NCBI GenBank assembly: GCA_016719485.1
Contig: JADJZB010000002.1
Coordinates: 434,001-498,000 of the forward strand
Source: Holophagales bacterium
GTDB taxonomy: Bacteria; Acidobacteriota; Thermoanaerobaculia; UBA5066
Length of the DNA stretch: 64,000 nucleotides
Direction: 5' to 3'
Part shown: one piece after another, positions 42,913 to 51,202 of the stretch
How positions within the stretch are numbered: position 1 is the stretch's first letter
Layout: every line of letters starts with the position of its first letter
Made by a program: the position numbers and the translations under genes
Notes under the pieces: model-generated
The model's input: the letters and a program-made list of their open reading frames with translations, nothing else
What the model was told of the DNA's origin: nothing
Databases searched by the model: none

Positions 42913-43892
42913 ACCAGAGAACGAAGGGCATCCTGGCGCTCGCGGCGGGCGTCGCCGTCCTCGGCCTCCTCGGCCTCGCGGCGCTGCTGCTGGCCCGTCC
43001 CGCCCCGGAGACTCTCCAGGGGGAGGCGGACGCGACGAAGGTCGACGTGGCCGCCAAGGTCGCCGGCCGCATCGCGACGATCGAGGTCAAGGAGGGCGAC
43101 TGGGTGAAGAAGGGCGACCCCGTCGCCACGATCGAGAGCCCCGAGATCCGGGCCCGCCTCGACCAGGCCGAGGCGGCGAAGGCGGGCGCCGAGGCGCAGA
43201 GCCGGAAGGCCGACAGCGGCGCCCGCGAGGAGGAGATTCGGGCGGCAAGGAGCCAGTGGGACCGGGCGCGGCACGCCGCGGACCTCGCCGAGGTGACGTT
43301 CGGACGGCTCGAGCGGCTCGCGCGCGACGGCGTCGTCCCGAACCAGCGGCGCGACGAGGCGGAGGCGCAGTGGAAGACGTCGCGCGACGCGGCCGACGCC
43401 GCGAAGGCGATGTACGACATGGCGCTCGCCGGCGCCCGCCGCGAGGACCGCGACACGGCGACCTCCCTCGTCTCCCGCGCGGCGGGCGCCGTCGACGAGG
43501 TGAAGGCCTTCCTCGACGAGACGAAGGTCGCCGCCCCGGCCGCGGGTGAGGTCTATCGACGCAACGTCGAGCCCGGCGAGATCGTCCCGGCCGGCTTCCC
43601 CATCGTGACGCTCGTCGACCTCTCCGACGTCTGGGTGACGTTCCAGGTCCGCGAGGACCGCCTCGAGAGGCTGAAGATGGGCGCCACCGTGCCGGCCCGC
43701 TTCCCGGCGCTCGGGGCCGGAGAGATCCCGCTGACGGTCTTCTTCGTCGCCCCGCAGGGCGACTTCGCAACGTGGCGGTCGACGAGCGCCCAGGGGGGCT
43801 TCGACCTGAAGACGTTCGAGGTGCGGGCGAGGCCCTCGCGGACGGTGACCGGCCTGCGTCCCGGGATGAGCGCCGTCCTCACGTGGCGCTAG
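42909..43892 (+). CDS. HlyD-family membrane fusion protein
   Basis: A 327-residue periplasmic adaptor. An N-terminal anchor (GILALAAGVAVLGLLGLAALLLA) precedes a biotinyl-lipoyl-like half (VDVAAKVAGRIATIEVKEGD, then WVKKGDPVATIESPEI). A coiled-coil hairpin spans residues ~85-185, followed by the second lipoyl half (ETKVAAPAAGEVYRRNVEPGEIV) and a beta-barrel (VDLSDVWVTFQVREDRLERL). It bridges the TolC protein to the inner-membrane permeases encoded next. The ATG overlaps the TolC stop, and its end overlaps the next gene by ten bases. Confidence 0.92.
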   Translation: MNQRTKGILALAAGVAVLGLLGLAALLLARPAPETLQGEADATKVDVAAKVAGRIATIEVKEGDWVKKGDPVATIESPEIRARLDQAEAAKAGAEAQSRKADSGAREEEIRAARSQWDRARHAADLAEVTFGRLERLARDGVVPNQRRDEAEAQWKTSRDAADAAKAMYDMALAGARREDRDTATSLVSRAAGAVDEVKAFLDETKVAAPAAGEVYRRNVEPGEIVPAGFPIVTLVDLSDVWVTFQVREDRLERLKMGATVPARFPALGAGEIPLTVFFVAPQGDFATWRSTSAQGGFDLKTFEVRARPSRTVTGLRPGMSAVLTWR

Positions 43893-45064
43893 GCGGCGCG
43901 CCGGGCGTCCTTCGCGCGGGCCGGAGAGAGGCGGAGCGGCTCGTCTCGAGCCGGTACGCCCTCGTCCTTCTCGTCCTCCTTCCGCTGGCCGGATTCGCCC
44001 TCGTGGCGGCGATCTTCTGGAACCGCCTCCCCGAAGGCCTGCCGGTCGCCGTCGTCGACGCCGACCGCTCCCTCCTCTCGCGCCGGCTCGTCCGGATGAT
44101 CGACGCGACGAAGTCGATGCGCGTGACGGGCCCGTTCGCCAGCCCGTCCGAGGCGTTCGACGAGGTCCTCGCGGCGCGGGCCTACGCCGTAGTGACGATC
44201 CCCGCCCACCTCGAGCGCGACGTGAAGCGCGGCGCCGCGCCGAAGGTCGTCCTCGCCTACGACGCCCTGCGGCTGATACCGGGCAGCATCGTGAAGAGGG
44301 ACGTGCGGGCCGTCGTCGGCACCCTTTCGGCCGGCGTCGAGATCCAGGCCAGGAAAGCCCTCGGCGAGACGCCCGACGTCGCCGCCGCCCGCTTCGAGCC
44401 GGTCCGGTCGATGCGCGGCGCCCTCTTCAACCCCGGCCTCGACTACCTCGCCTTCCTCGTCCCGGCCCTCGGGCCCACGCTTCTCTCGATCTTCGTCCTC
44501 GTCGGCGCCGTCCACGCCCTCGGCGCCGAGCTGCGCGACGGCACGGCGGGCGAGTGGCTCGCGGCGGGCGGGAGCGCGACGCGCGCCGTGGCGGGGACTC
44601 TCCTTCCGCAGACGCTCCACTTCACGGCCCTCGGGCTCGTGGCGACGGCGTTGCAGTTCCGGCTCCTCGGCATCCCCCTGCGCGGCAGCCCGCTCCTCGT
44701 GGCCTTCGCGACGCTCCTTCTCGTCCTCGCCTACCAGGCGGTGGGTCTCCTCATCGTCGCGCTCTCGGCCAACCTCCGGCTCGCCTCGAGCGCGGCGGCC
44801 TTCTACGGCGGACCCGCCTTCGCCTTCACCGGCGTCACCTTCCCCACGTTCGGGATGCCCCTCGCCGCGAAGGCCTGGGGAGCGCTCCTCCCGCTGACGC
44901 ACTACCTCGAGCTCCTCCTCGGCCAGGCGATGCGCGGCGCGCCTCCGTCCGCGTCCCTGGCGCCCCTCGCCGCCCTCGCGGCATTCGTCTTCCTCGTCCC
45001 GCCCCTCGCGCTCTGGCGGATGGGCCGGGTGATGCGCGACCCGTCGTACTGGGGGCGGACGTGA
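43883..45064 (+). CDS. ABC-2 type permease, first of two
   Basis: A 393-residue inner-membrane protein starting at GTG 43883 inside the end of the HlyD gene. The first helix is ALVLLVLLPLAGFALVAAIFW. A periplasmic domain of about 150 residues follows (LPVAVVDADRSLLSRRLVRMI, VTIPAHLERDVKRGAAP), then a five-helix C-terminal bundle with LVLAYQAVGLLIVALSANLR and a Pro-rich last loop. This is the YhhJ/YbhS-type ABC-2 layout. It resembles the next protein closely in plan, so the two probably form a heterodimer. No ABC ATPase gene is present in this operon. Confidence 0.87.
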   Translation: MALGGAPGVLRAGRREAERLVSSRYALVLLVLLPLAGFALVAAIFWNRLPEGLPVAVVDADRSLLSRRLVRMIDATKSMRVTGPFASPSEAFDEVLAARAYAVVTIPAHLERDVKRGAAPKVVLAYDALRLIPGSIVKRDVRAVVGTLSAGVEIQARKALGETPDVAAARFEPVRSMRGALFNPGLDYLAFLVPALGPTLLSIFVLVGAVHALGAELRDGTAGEWLAAGGSATRAVAGTLLPQTLHFTALGLVATALQFRLLGIPLRGSPLLVAFATLLLVLAYQAVGLLIVALSANLRLASSAAAFYGGPAFAFTGVTFPTFGMPLAAKAWGALLPLTHYLELLLGQAMRGAPPSASLAPLAALAAFVFLVPPLALWRMGRVMRDPSYWGRT

Positions 45065-46203
45065 GGACCGTCTTGCGGGCGTTCCGCGACGAGGTCCGCG
45101 GGGCCCTCCACGACCCGGGCGCGCTCCTCGTCCTCGTCGGCGCCATCTCTCTCTACGCCTTCTTCTATCCGACACCCTACCGGCGCGAGGTCCTGAAGGA
45201 GGTCCCCGTCGCCGTCGTCGACCTCGACCGGACGCCGCTCTCCCGCAAGCTCGTGCGGATGGCCGACGCGCACGAGCTCGTCCGGGTCACGGCGCGCCCC
45301 GCGAGCCTCGCCGAGGCCGAGGGGCTCGTCCTGCGGGGCGCGGCCGGAGGCATCCTCGCGATCCCTTCGGGATTCGAGCGGGACGTGAAGCGGGGTGCGC
45401 CCGCCACGGTCGGGGTCTTCGCCGACGCGACGTACTTCCTCGTCTACCGCCAGGCGCTGACGGGCCTCGCCGAGACGACCGCTACGCTCTCGGCCGGCAT
45501 CGAGGTGAAACGCCTCCAGGCGCTGGGGATGCCGGAGGCGAAGGCCCTGGCGTTTCGCGACCCTCTCCCGCTCGTCTCCCGCCCGCTCTTCAACCCGGCC
45601 GAGGGGTACGCCAGCTACGTCGTTCCCGGAGTCCTGATCCTGATCCTCCAGCAGACGCTCCTCATCGGCATCGGCCTGAGGGGCGCGGCCGACCTCGACG
45701 CGCTCGGCGAGGGCCCGCTCCTCGCCCGCGCCGCCGCGTCGGTCACCGGCAGGTCCCTGGCGTTCTGCCTTCTCTACGCGGTCCACGCCCTCTTCTACTT
45801 CGGCATCGTCGCGCGCGTCTTCGGCTTCCCGGTCCGGGGCGGAGGCCTCGCCGCGGCGGCGCTCGTCGTGCCGTTCCTCCTGTCGACGAGCTTCCTCGGG
45901 CTGGCGCTCTCGGTCCTCTTCCGGAGGCGCGAGGCGGCGATCCAGACTCTCCTCTTCACGTCGCTCCCCGCGGTCTTCCTCGCGAGCTACGCCTGGCCGC
46001 CGGAGGCGCTCCCCGCGTGGCTCCGATTCGCCTCGCAGGCGATCCCCTCGACGTGCGCGATCCCGGCGCTGCTGCGCGTGAACCAGATGGGCGCCTCCCT
46101 CGCACACGTCAGGCACGAGCTGGCGGTCCTCTGGGGGCTCGCGGTCGTCTTCTTCGTCGCCGCCGTGCTCGCTCAGGCCGCCCGGATGCGGCGGACGGCC
46201 TGA
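45061..46203 (+). CDS. ABC-2 type permease, second of two
   Basis: A 380-residue inner-membrane protein, start GTG 45061 overlapping the previous stop. It has the same plan as its neighbour: one N-terminal helix, a periplasmic domain (VPVAVVDLDRTPLSRKLVRMA, AIPSGFERDVKRGAPATVGVF, LSAGIEVKRLQALG), then five helices. The matching motifs DLDRTPLSRKLVRM / DADRSLLSRRLVRM show that the two genes arose by duplication. It ends the plus-strand efflux operon, 16 bases before the end of a convergent minus-strand gene. Confidence 0.87.
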   Translation: MRTVLRAFRDEVRGALHDPGALLVLVGAISLYAFFYPTPYRREVLKEVPVAVVDLDRTPLSRKLVRMADAHELVRVTARPASLAEAEGLVLRGAAGGILAIPSGFERDVKRGAPATVGVFADATYFLVYRQALTGLAETTATLSAGIEVKRLQALGMPEAKALAFRDPLPLVSRPLFNPAEGYASYVVPGVLILILQQTLLIGIGLRGAADLDALGEGPLLARAAASVTGRSLAFCLLYAVHALFYFGIVARVFGFPVRGGGLAAAALVVPFLLSTSFLGLALSVLFRRREAAIQTLLFTSLPAVFLASYAWPPEALPAWLRFASQAIPSTCAIPALLRVNQMGASLAHVRHELAVLWGLAVVFFVAAVLAQAARMRRTA

Positions 46204-46219
46204 GTCCCGCGCGGACGCG

Positions 46220-47173
46220 TCAGAACTTGGCCGCCACGAACCCGTAATAGTTGTCGAGGAAGTCGTCGAGCGTGAGGACCCCGGCCTGCGGGACGGGCCG
46301 GCGCCCTTCGCCCCAGGTGTAGATGGCCAGGGCGATGGTCTTCTTCGTCTCGCCGCCGAGGAACGTCAGCCCGAAGCTCGCCGCCTGGGTCTGGACCACC
46401 CAGTGGTCCGCCGTCGCCGAACCGGAGGACTCGGTCGACTTGCTCAGCATGTTCGAGTGAATGAACAGGCAGACGCGGAAGCCCCTCTGGAAGTAGGCAT
46501 TCGCCCGGCGGATGTTCTCTTCCTCCTGGTCGACGATGACGCGCGCGTCGTTGACGACCTCGGCGTAGCCCACTTTCTGGAACCAGTCCTCGAGCTCTCC
46601 CGGTAGCGTGATTCCGGCAAACTCGTTGCCGGCGTCCTGATAGTCGAAGAAGTAGTTCTCGGAGTCCCGGAGGCTCGCAAGGCCGATCCAGTCCGAGGCC
46701 TCGACCTTGTCGCCGGGGTCGTACTCCTTGAGGTCGCTCCCCGGAACGACCTCGATGTTCTTGATGTGGCCGACGCCCTTCTCGTACAGCGACATCACGT
46801 ACTCGACGTAGGCGATCGGATCCCGGCTCGCGAGATCGAACAGCAGGGTCGCGGGGCCACAGAGGCTCGAGACCTTCTGGTGGATCGCGCTCGGGTCGTA
46901 GATGCGGACCAGAAGACCCATGGCGACCGCCTGCCGCGCGATTCTCGTGAACGCTCCTCCGCCCGGCCTCGCCGCGAACTGCCGGACCAGCTCTTCCGCG
47001 CGTTCCTGGTCGGTCGGCGGCTCCTTGTTCACGAGCGTGACCCCGGCCGCCCGATTCCATCCGTCGCTTCCGAGCGGACCGGGGAATGCGAAGCTCCGGC
47101 CCTTGATCCCCGGAGGGATCCTCCCGTCGTGGTGATCCGACCCCAGCGATCCGAACTTCTGTGATCCAGCCAT
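46220..47173 (-). CDS. Possible C39-like cysteine peptidase fold protein
   Basis: A 317-residue protein without a signal peptide. Cys105 in VSSLCGPATLLFDLA, a classic CGPA start of a papain/C39-like catalytic helix, and His257 in ATADHWVVQTQA, an HWVV strand typical of the catalytic His, point to a papain-like fold. The N-terminal 50 residues are polar and Gly-rich (MAGSQKFGSLGSDHHDGRIPPG). No family was assigned with confidence, and a toxin or amidase-like effector role is possible. The ATG at 47173 overlaps the stop of the upstream exported-protein gene (ATGA), so the two form a coupled pair. Confidence 0.6.
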   Translation of the reverse strand: MAGSQKFGSLGSDHHDGRIPPGIKGRSFAFPGPLGSDGWNRAAGVTLVNKEPPTDQERAEELVRQFAARPGGGAFTRIARQAVAMGLLVRIYDPSAIHQKVSSLCGPATLLFDLASRDPIAYVEYVMSLYEKGVGHIKNIEVVPGSDLKEYDPGDKVEASDWIGLASLRDSENYFFDYQDAGNEFAGITLPGELEDWFQKVGYAEVVNDARVIVDQEEENIRRANAYFQRGFRVCLFIHSNMLSKSTESSGSATADHWVVQTQAASFGLTFLGGETKKTIALAIYTWGEGRRPVPQAGVLTLDDFLDNYYGFVAAKF

Positions 47174-47991
47174 CAGTTCCTCGGCATCAGGTTCTCGTCG
47201 CCAATGAAGCAGGTGATCCGGTCGGGGATGGACGGGCCCAGCTCGGCCTCGTACCAGAGCTGCCCGTCTCTCTGTTCGAGCCGGCCCGCGGGTACGGGCG
47301 CGGTCGTGTCGCTCGTGAGGCACGTCACCGATCGCGGGTTCCCGAGCGTCCGCTCCCACCAGCCGGGGGCGGGGCGTTCGATGGCCACGGCGAGCTTCAC
47401 CCGAAACCCGGGGCTCCTCGTCCACTCCCGCAGGGGCCACAGCTCGTAGCGGAACCGCTGCACCATCCGCCCCTTCTTCTTTGCGTAGCCGTGGCCGACC
47501 TCCTCCGCTCCCAGCGGCTGGGAGTACCGGACGGTCACCGTGTTCCGTCCCGCGCGAAGGGCGCTTGGGAAATCGGCCCGGAAGAGTCCCGGGGCCCCCC
47601 GCTCGGCAGCTTCCAGCGACCGGAGCTCCTCGGGCCGCAGCGGCGTGGCCGGCATCACCTGCACGGTCTCCCGGTCGGCGTTCGTCGTCGCCGTCACCGA
47701 GCCTTCGGTGGGCAGGATGAACTCCAGCCGGACGATGGCGGGGCCGGCCGCCGTCACCTCGTATCGAGCGGACACCTGGCACGAGTCCGATCCGCAGACG
47801 AAGCTGAGCGCCTCGGATTCGACGATCAGGGGAACCGACGGAGCGGCCAGCGCGGCGGAGGGTGAAACCGGAATCACGACCGGAGCACGCAGGTTCGCGA
47901 GCGCGGGCGGCGCGACCCCGAGCGCGACCGCGAGCCCGGCCAACGCTGCCAATCCCCCGGACAGGACCCTGTGTCCTGCCGGGCACGTCAT
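47173..47991 (-). CDS. Exported protein of unknown function, partner of the C39-like gene
   Basis: A protein of about 272 residues with a signal peptide (LSGGLAALAGLAVALGVAPPALA) and a beta-rich body with DSCQVSARYEVTAAGPAIVRLEF, RAGRNTVTVRYSQPLGAEEVG and a final CFIGDENLMP. Four cysteines in the mature part could pair. The pattern of post-signal beta-sandwich sequence suggests a surface or periplasmic binding protein. No family was recognised. The ATG at 47991 opens the signal peptide. A longer in-frame start at 48078 is possible. It overlaps the C39-like gene, suggesting joint function. Confidence 0.6.
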   Translation of the reverse strand: MTCPAGHRVLSGGLAALAGLAVALGVAPPALANLRAPVVIPVSPSAALAAPSVPLIVESEALSFVCGSDSCQVSARYEVTAAGPAIVRLEFILPTEGSVTATTNADRETVQVMPATPLRPEELRSLEAAERGAPGLFRADFPSALRAGRNTVTVRYSQPLGAEEVGHGYAKKKGRMVQRFRYELWPLREWTRSPGFRVKLAVAIERPAPGWWERTLGNPRSVTCLTSDTTAPVPAGRLEQRDGQLWYEAELGPSIPDRITCFIGDENLMPRN

Positions 47992-48088
47992 CCTCTCGAT
48001 GACCTCGGCCACGACAGTCAGAATACCGTCTCCCACCTTTGGGCTCAACACGTCGTCGCCCGGGCGGGGGCCGCGCATCAGCCGAGGC

Positions 48089-49276
48089 TCAGGGACCGAG
48101 CCGTTCCCGCAGCAACGCGAGCGCCTCGCCCCGCTTCGCCAGGCGGCCTTTCCCCTGGAAGAGCTTCCCCGAACCTCCGCCGCGGCCCTCGAGTGAAGCG
48201 GCGACGGCCTGCCCCAGCACGCTGACGTCCGCGCCGCAGGTGCCCCCCGCCGCGAGAACGAACGCTTCGGCCCCCTCCCCCGCGGCCGTCAGGAAGACGA
48301 CGCCGGGAACGGAGAGCTCGGAGAAGCGCCTGCCGATCCGGAGAAGGAAGACCATGCCGCGCCCTTCGAAGTGGCCTTCTGCGACGGGGATTCCCGTTGC
48401 CGCGAAGGACTCGGCCCGGGCGTCGGCGAGCTCCTCGTCCGCCGCACGGAGAGCCTTCTGCGCATCGGAGAGCTGGGTGAGCTTCGCCTCGAGAGTCTCC
48501 GCGAGCCTGTCGTCGGAAGCTCCCAGCAGGACCCTCAGCCTCGCGTTCCGGTCTTCGTGGGCACCGAGCCGGCCGCGGACCCGCCCGCCGGCGACGAAGA
48601 AGAGCCGCGTCCCACCCCGGAGCTTCTCGGTGCCGAGGAGCTTCAGCGCCTCGATCTCGCTCGTCGCGCGCAGGTGCGTCCCGCCACAGGTGTTGAGGTC
48701 GAGACCCTCGATCTCGACGAGACGCACGTCGCCCCGGTGTCCCTCCGGCAGGCCGCGGGTCCGCACCGGAAGGGACGCCATCTCTTCGGGAAGGACCCGG
48801 CGATGCGTGACCGGGCGGACCGCCCGGATCTCGGTCGCGACGGCTTCTTCGAGGCGGAGCCTCTCGGCCGGCGAGACCGAGGGGACCGCCAGCTCGATGT
48901 CGCACGTCTCGGGCCCGAGGTGAAACGCCGTCGTCTCCCAGCCGAACCGGTCCGCCGCGACGGCCGTGAGGAGGTGCTGCCCCGTGTGCTGTTGCATGTG
49001 GTCGAAGCGGCGCCCCCAGTCGAGCCGCGCGACCGTCGGCCCTTCGGGCGGCGGCGCGGCGAGGACGTGCCGGATCTCGCCGTCGACGGATCTCACGTCG
49101 AGGACGTCCACGTCTCCGAGCCGGCCCCGGTCGGACGGCTGGCCGCCCCCCTCCGGGTAGAAGACCGTGTCGTCGAGGACGGCCCAGGGCCGGCCGTCCT
49201 CGACCCCGGTCCCGACGACGCGAACGGACAGCTCGGTGAGGTAGGGCTCTCGCTCGAAGGCTCGGGGCGCGCTCAT
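48089..49276 (-). CDS. AlaX-type alanyl-tRNA editing protein with DHHA1 domain
   Basis: A 395-residue cytoplasmic enzyme that clears mischarged tRNA-Ala. It has an N-terminal AlaRS-like segment (DDTVFYPEGGGQPSDRG), zinc-site motifs HTGQH near residue 95 and CGGTH near 200, and the editing core GLDLNTCGGTHLRATSEI. A linker coiled coil follows, then a C-terminal DHHA1 domain (GGGSGKLFQGKGR). This long form (AlaX-L) lacks the aminoacylation domain. It runs opposite to the NifA-like gene. Confidence 0.92.
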   Translation of the reverse strand: MSAPRAFEREPYLTELSVRVVGTGVEDGRPWAVLDDTVFYPEGGGQPSDRGRLGDVDVLDVRSVDGEIRHVLAAPPPEGPTVARLDWGRRFDHMQQHTGQHLLTAVAADRFGWETTAFHLGPETCDIELAVPSVSPAERLRLEEAVATEIRAVRPVTHRRVLPEEMASLPVRTRGLPEGHRGDVRLVEIEGLDLNTCGGTHLRATSEIEALKLLGTEKLRGGTRLFFVAGGRVRGRLGAHEDRNARLRVLLGASDDRLAETLEAKLTQLSDAQKALRAADEELADARAESFAATGIPVAEGHFEGRGMVFLLRIGRRFSELSVPGVVFLTAAGEGAEAFVLAAGGTCGADVSVLGQAVAASLEGRGGGSGKLFQGKGRLAKRGEALALLRERLGP

Positions 49277-49418
49277 GGGTCCGAGGTTACCCGGTCCGCA
49301 TCCCCGGCGACGGCTTTCCAGCCGGCAGGCGGACCCGTGTCGGCCCGATCGTCCCCAGCCTCCTCCATTTCTGTCGTCCCGTCTCCAAAGCCATACATTA
49401 TTGTCGTATCTTCAGGCC

Positions 49419-50957
49419 ATGCCCGCAGCGCCCCCGTCGAGCCTTCACGCCCTCCGCGAGATCGCGCGAGCGCTCTCGCGGACACTCGACCGGACCTCGT
49501 CCATCGCCCGGGTCGTCGAGCTGCTCGAGGACGAGCTCGGCACGCTGGCCGCGACCGTGACGCTCGTCGACCCGGATTCGCGAGACCTGCGGATCGAGGC
49601 CGCGTCCGGCCTCGCGCGCGACGCCGCGCGGCGCGCGCGCTTTCGTCCCGGCGAGGGGATCACCGGCCGCGTCTTCGAGAGCGGGAGGCCGGTGGTACTC
49701 CCCGACGCGGCGAAGGAGCCGCTCTTCCTCGACCGCTCGGGTCTCCTCTCCGCGGCCCGCAGGCGCCGCCGCGAGGTGACGTTCGTCTGCGTCCCGATTC
49801 CGGGGGAGAGGAAGCGCGCGGGAGTCCTGGGCGCGGCGTTCCCGCGCGACGCCCGTCGCGACTGGGAAGAGGTCGCGGCGGTCCTCGAGGTGGCCGCCGC
49901 GATGCTCGGCCAGACGCTGCGCGCCCACGGGCGGGTGGAGGCCGAGCGCCAGAAGCTCCTGACCGAGAACCGCCAGCTGAAGGAGGAGCTGCGCGAGCGC
50001 TACGAGCTGCGCAATCTCGTCGGCAACAGCGCACCCATGCGGCGGGTCTACGAGCTCGTCGCCCAGGCCGCCCCGTCCAGCGCGACGGTTCTCCTCCGGG
50101 GGGAATCCGGCACGGGGAAGGAGCTCGTCGCCCACGCGATCCACTACGGCTCGCCGCGGGCGTCCCGCCCGTTCGTGAGGGTCAGCTGCGCGGCGCTCCC
50201 GGAGAGCCTCGTCGAGTCCGAGCTGTTCGGCCACGAGGCGGGCGCCTTCACCGGCGCGCGCGGTCGCCGTCCCGGGCGGTTCGAGCTCGCCCACGGCGGA
50301 TCGCTCTTCCTCGACGAGGTGGGAGAGATCTCGCCCGCCGTGCAGGTGAAGCTCCTCCGCGTCCTGCAGGAGCGGGAGTTCGAGAGGGTCGGCGGGACGG
50401 AGCCCGTCCGCGTCGACGTCCGGCTCATCGCGGCGACGAACAAGGACCTCGAGGCGGCGATGCGCGCCGGGACGTTTCGCGAGGACCTGTACTACCGGCT
50501 CGACGTCTTCTCGATCTTCGTCCCACCCCTGCGCGAGCGGCGCACCGACATCCCGCTCCTGGCCGACCACTTCGTCGAGAAGCTGGCTCGCGAGCACCGA
50601 AAGGACGTGCGGAGGATCGCCACGACCGCGATCGACGTCCTCATGAGCTACCACTGGCCGGGAAACGTCCGGGAGCTCGCGAACTGCATCGAGCGCGCCG
50701 TCCTCGTCTGCGAGGGGGGCGTCCTGCACGCCCACCACCTCCCTCCGACGCTCCAGACGGCCGAGGTCTCCGGGACCCTTCCGCAGACGTCCCTCGAAGC
50801 GGCCCTCGGCACGTTCGAGAAGGACCTTCTCCTCGACGCGGTCAAGATCGCCCGAGGGAACCGCGCCCGTGCGGCCAGGCTTCTCCAGACAACCGAGCGG
50901 ATCCTGTCGTACCGCTTGAAGCGCCACGCGATCGACCCCGATCGCTTCCGGCCGTGA
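49419..50957 (+). CDS. NifA-like sigma-54-dependent activator (GAF-AAA+-Fis)
   Basis: A 512-residue regulator. The GAF domain is at residues ~10-165. A short coiled linker leads to the AAA+ domain at ~200-425 with Walker A GESGTGKE near 227, the sigma-54 contact GAFTGA at 275-280, and Walker B LFLDEVGE. A Fis-type helix-turn-helix at ~465-505 (NRARAARLLQTTERILSYRLK) has the TTERILSYRL style of NifA/AnfA proteins. The ATG at 49419 is preferred over 49275. It stands directly before amt-PII and a sigma-54-like promoter, so control of nitrogen uptake by this protein is likely. No nif structural genes are in the window. Confidence 0.93.
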   Translation: MPAAPPSSLHALREIARALSRTLDRTSSIARVVELLEDELGTLAATVTLVDPDSRDLRIEAASGLARDAARRARFRPGEGITGRVFESGRPVVLPDAAKEPLFLDRSGLLSAARRRRREVTFVCVPIPGERKRAGVLGAAFPRDARRDWEEVAAVLEVAAAMLGQTLRAHGRVEAERQKLLTENRQLKEELRERYELRNLVGNSAPMRRVYELVAQAAPSSATVLLRGESGTGKELVAHAIHYGSPRASRPFVRVSCAALPESLVESELFGHEAGAFTGARGRRPGRFELAHGGSLFLDEVGEISPAVQVKLLRVLQEREFERVGGTEPVRVDVRLIAATNKDLEAAMRAGTFREDLYYRLDVFSIFVPPLRERRTDIPLLADHFVEKLAREHRKDVRRIATTAIDVLMSYHWPGNVRELANCIERAVLVCEGGVLHAHHLPPTLQTAEVSGTLPQTSLEAALGTFEKDLLLDAVKIARGNRARAARLLQTTERILSYRLKRHAIDPDRFRP

Positions 50958-50959
50958 CG

Positions 50960-50979
50960 ATCCGACAGTTTCGTCGGAT
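50960..50979. promoter_or_regulatory. 7-6-7 inverted repeat after the NifA-like gene
   Basis: ATCCGAC-AGTTTC-GTCGGAT, a perfect dyad three bases after the activator's stop and centred about 152 bases upstream of the predicted amt transcription start. It is followed by TTTAT, so it may be the activator's terminator, an upstream activating sequence, or both. A dyad of the same dimensions follows the other activator gene (61749-61768). Confidence 0.5.
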
Positions 50980-51027
50980 TTATAGCAGGCCGTGACAGGT
51001 TTGTAGGACGAGCGCGAAGCGCGGGAG

Positions 51028-51070
51028 GCTCCGGGGGGCGCAACCCGGAGCGGCTGACGGAAAGTTTCCG
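51028..51070. promoter_or_regulatory. Two palindromes upstream of the amt promoter
   Basis: GCTCCGGG / CCCGGAGC (51028-51051, 8-base loop) and the short palindrome CGGAAA-G-TTTCCG (51058-51070) are both perfect. They lie about 82 and 58 bases before the predicted amt start. Either could be an activator site or leader structure. The remaining gap 50980-51198 shows nothing else but the promoter and a short upstream frame. Confidence 0.35.
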
Positions 51071-51095
51071 CGACTTTCGGCCTCGCCCGACGGTC

Positions 51096-51111
51096 TTGCA
51101 CGCCGTTTGCG
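51096..51111 (+). promoter_or_regulatory. Sigma-54-like promoter for amt-PII
   Basis: TTGCACG-CCGT-TTGCG matches 10 of 12 consensus positions. The -24 GG is TG, while the -12 GC is intact and the spacing is right. The predicted start is about 51122, 77 bases before amt. The preceding gene encodes a sigma-54 activator. Confidence 0.6.
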
Positions 51112-51154
51112 AACGGTTCGTCACGCCCTTCCGGGCGCATCGAATGGAGGCCCC

Positions 51155-51202
51155 ATGACCCGACGTCCTGGAACCGGTCCTGCCGGCGGAGATCGCCGAT
51201 GA
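51155..51202 (+). CDS. Possible 15-codon leader peptide upstream of amt
   Basis: A short frame (MTRRPGTGPAGGDRR) with a good ribosome-binding site (GGAGG at 51146-51150, four bases before the ATG) ends in a TGA that overlaps the amt start codon as ATGA. The overlap suggests translational coupling. Coding by itself is not proven. Confidence 0.3.
   Translation: MTRRPGTGPAGGDRR

Noticed and set aside
49398..51010. ACA-N4-TGT motifs at about 49403 and 50995 as NifA sites
   Set aside because: NifA sites are TGT-N10-ACA. These are short, inverted in order, and expected often by chance.
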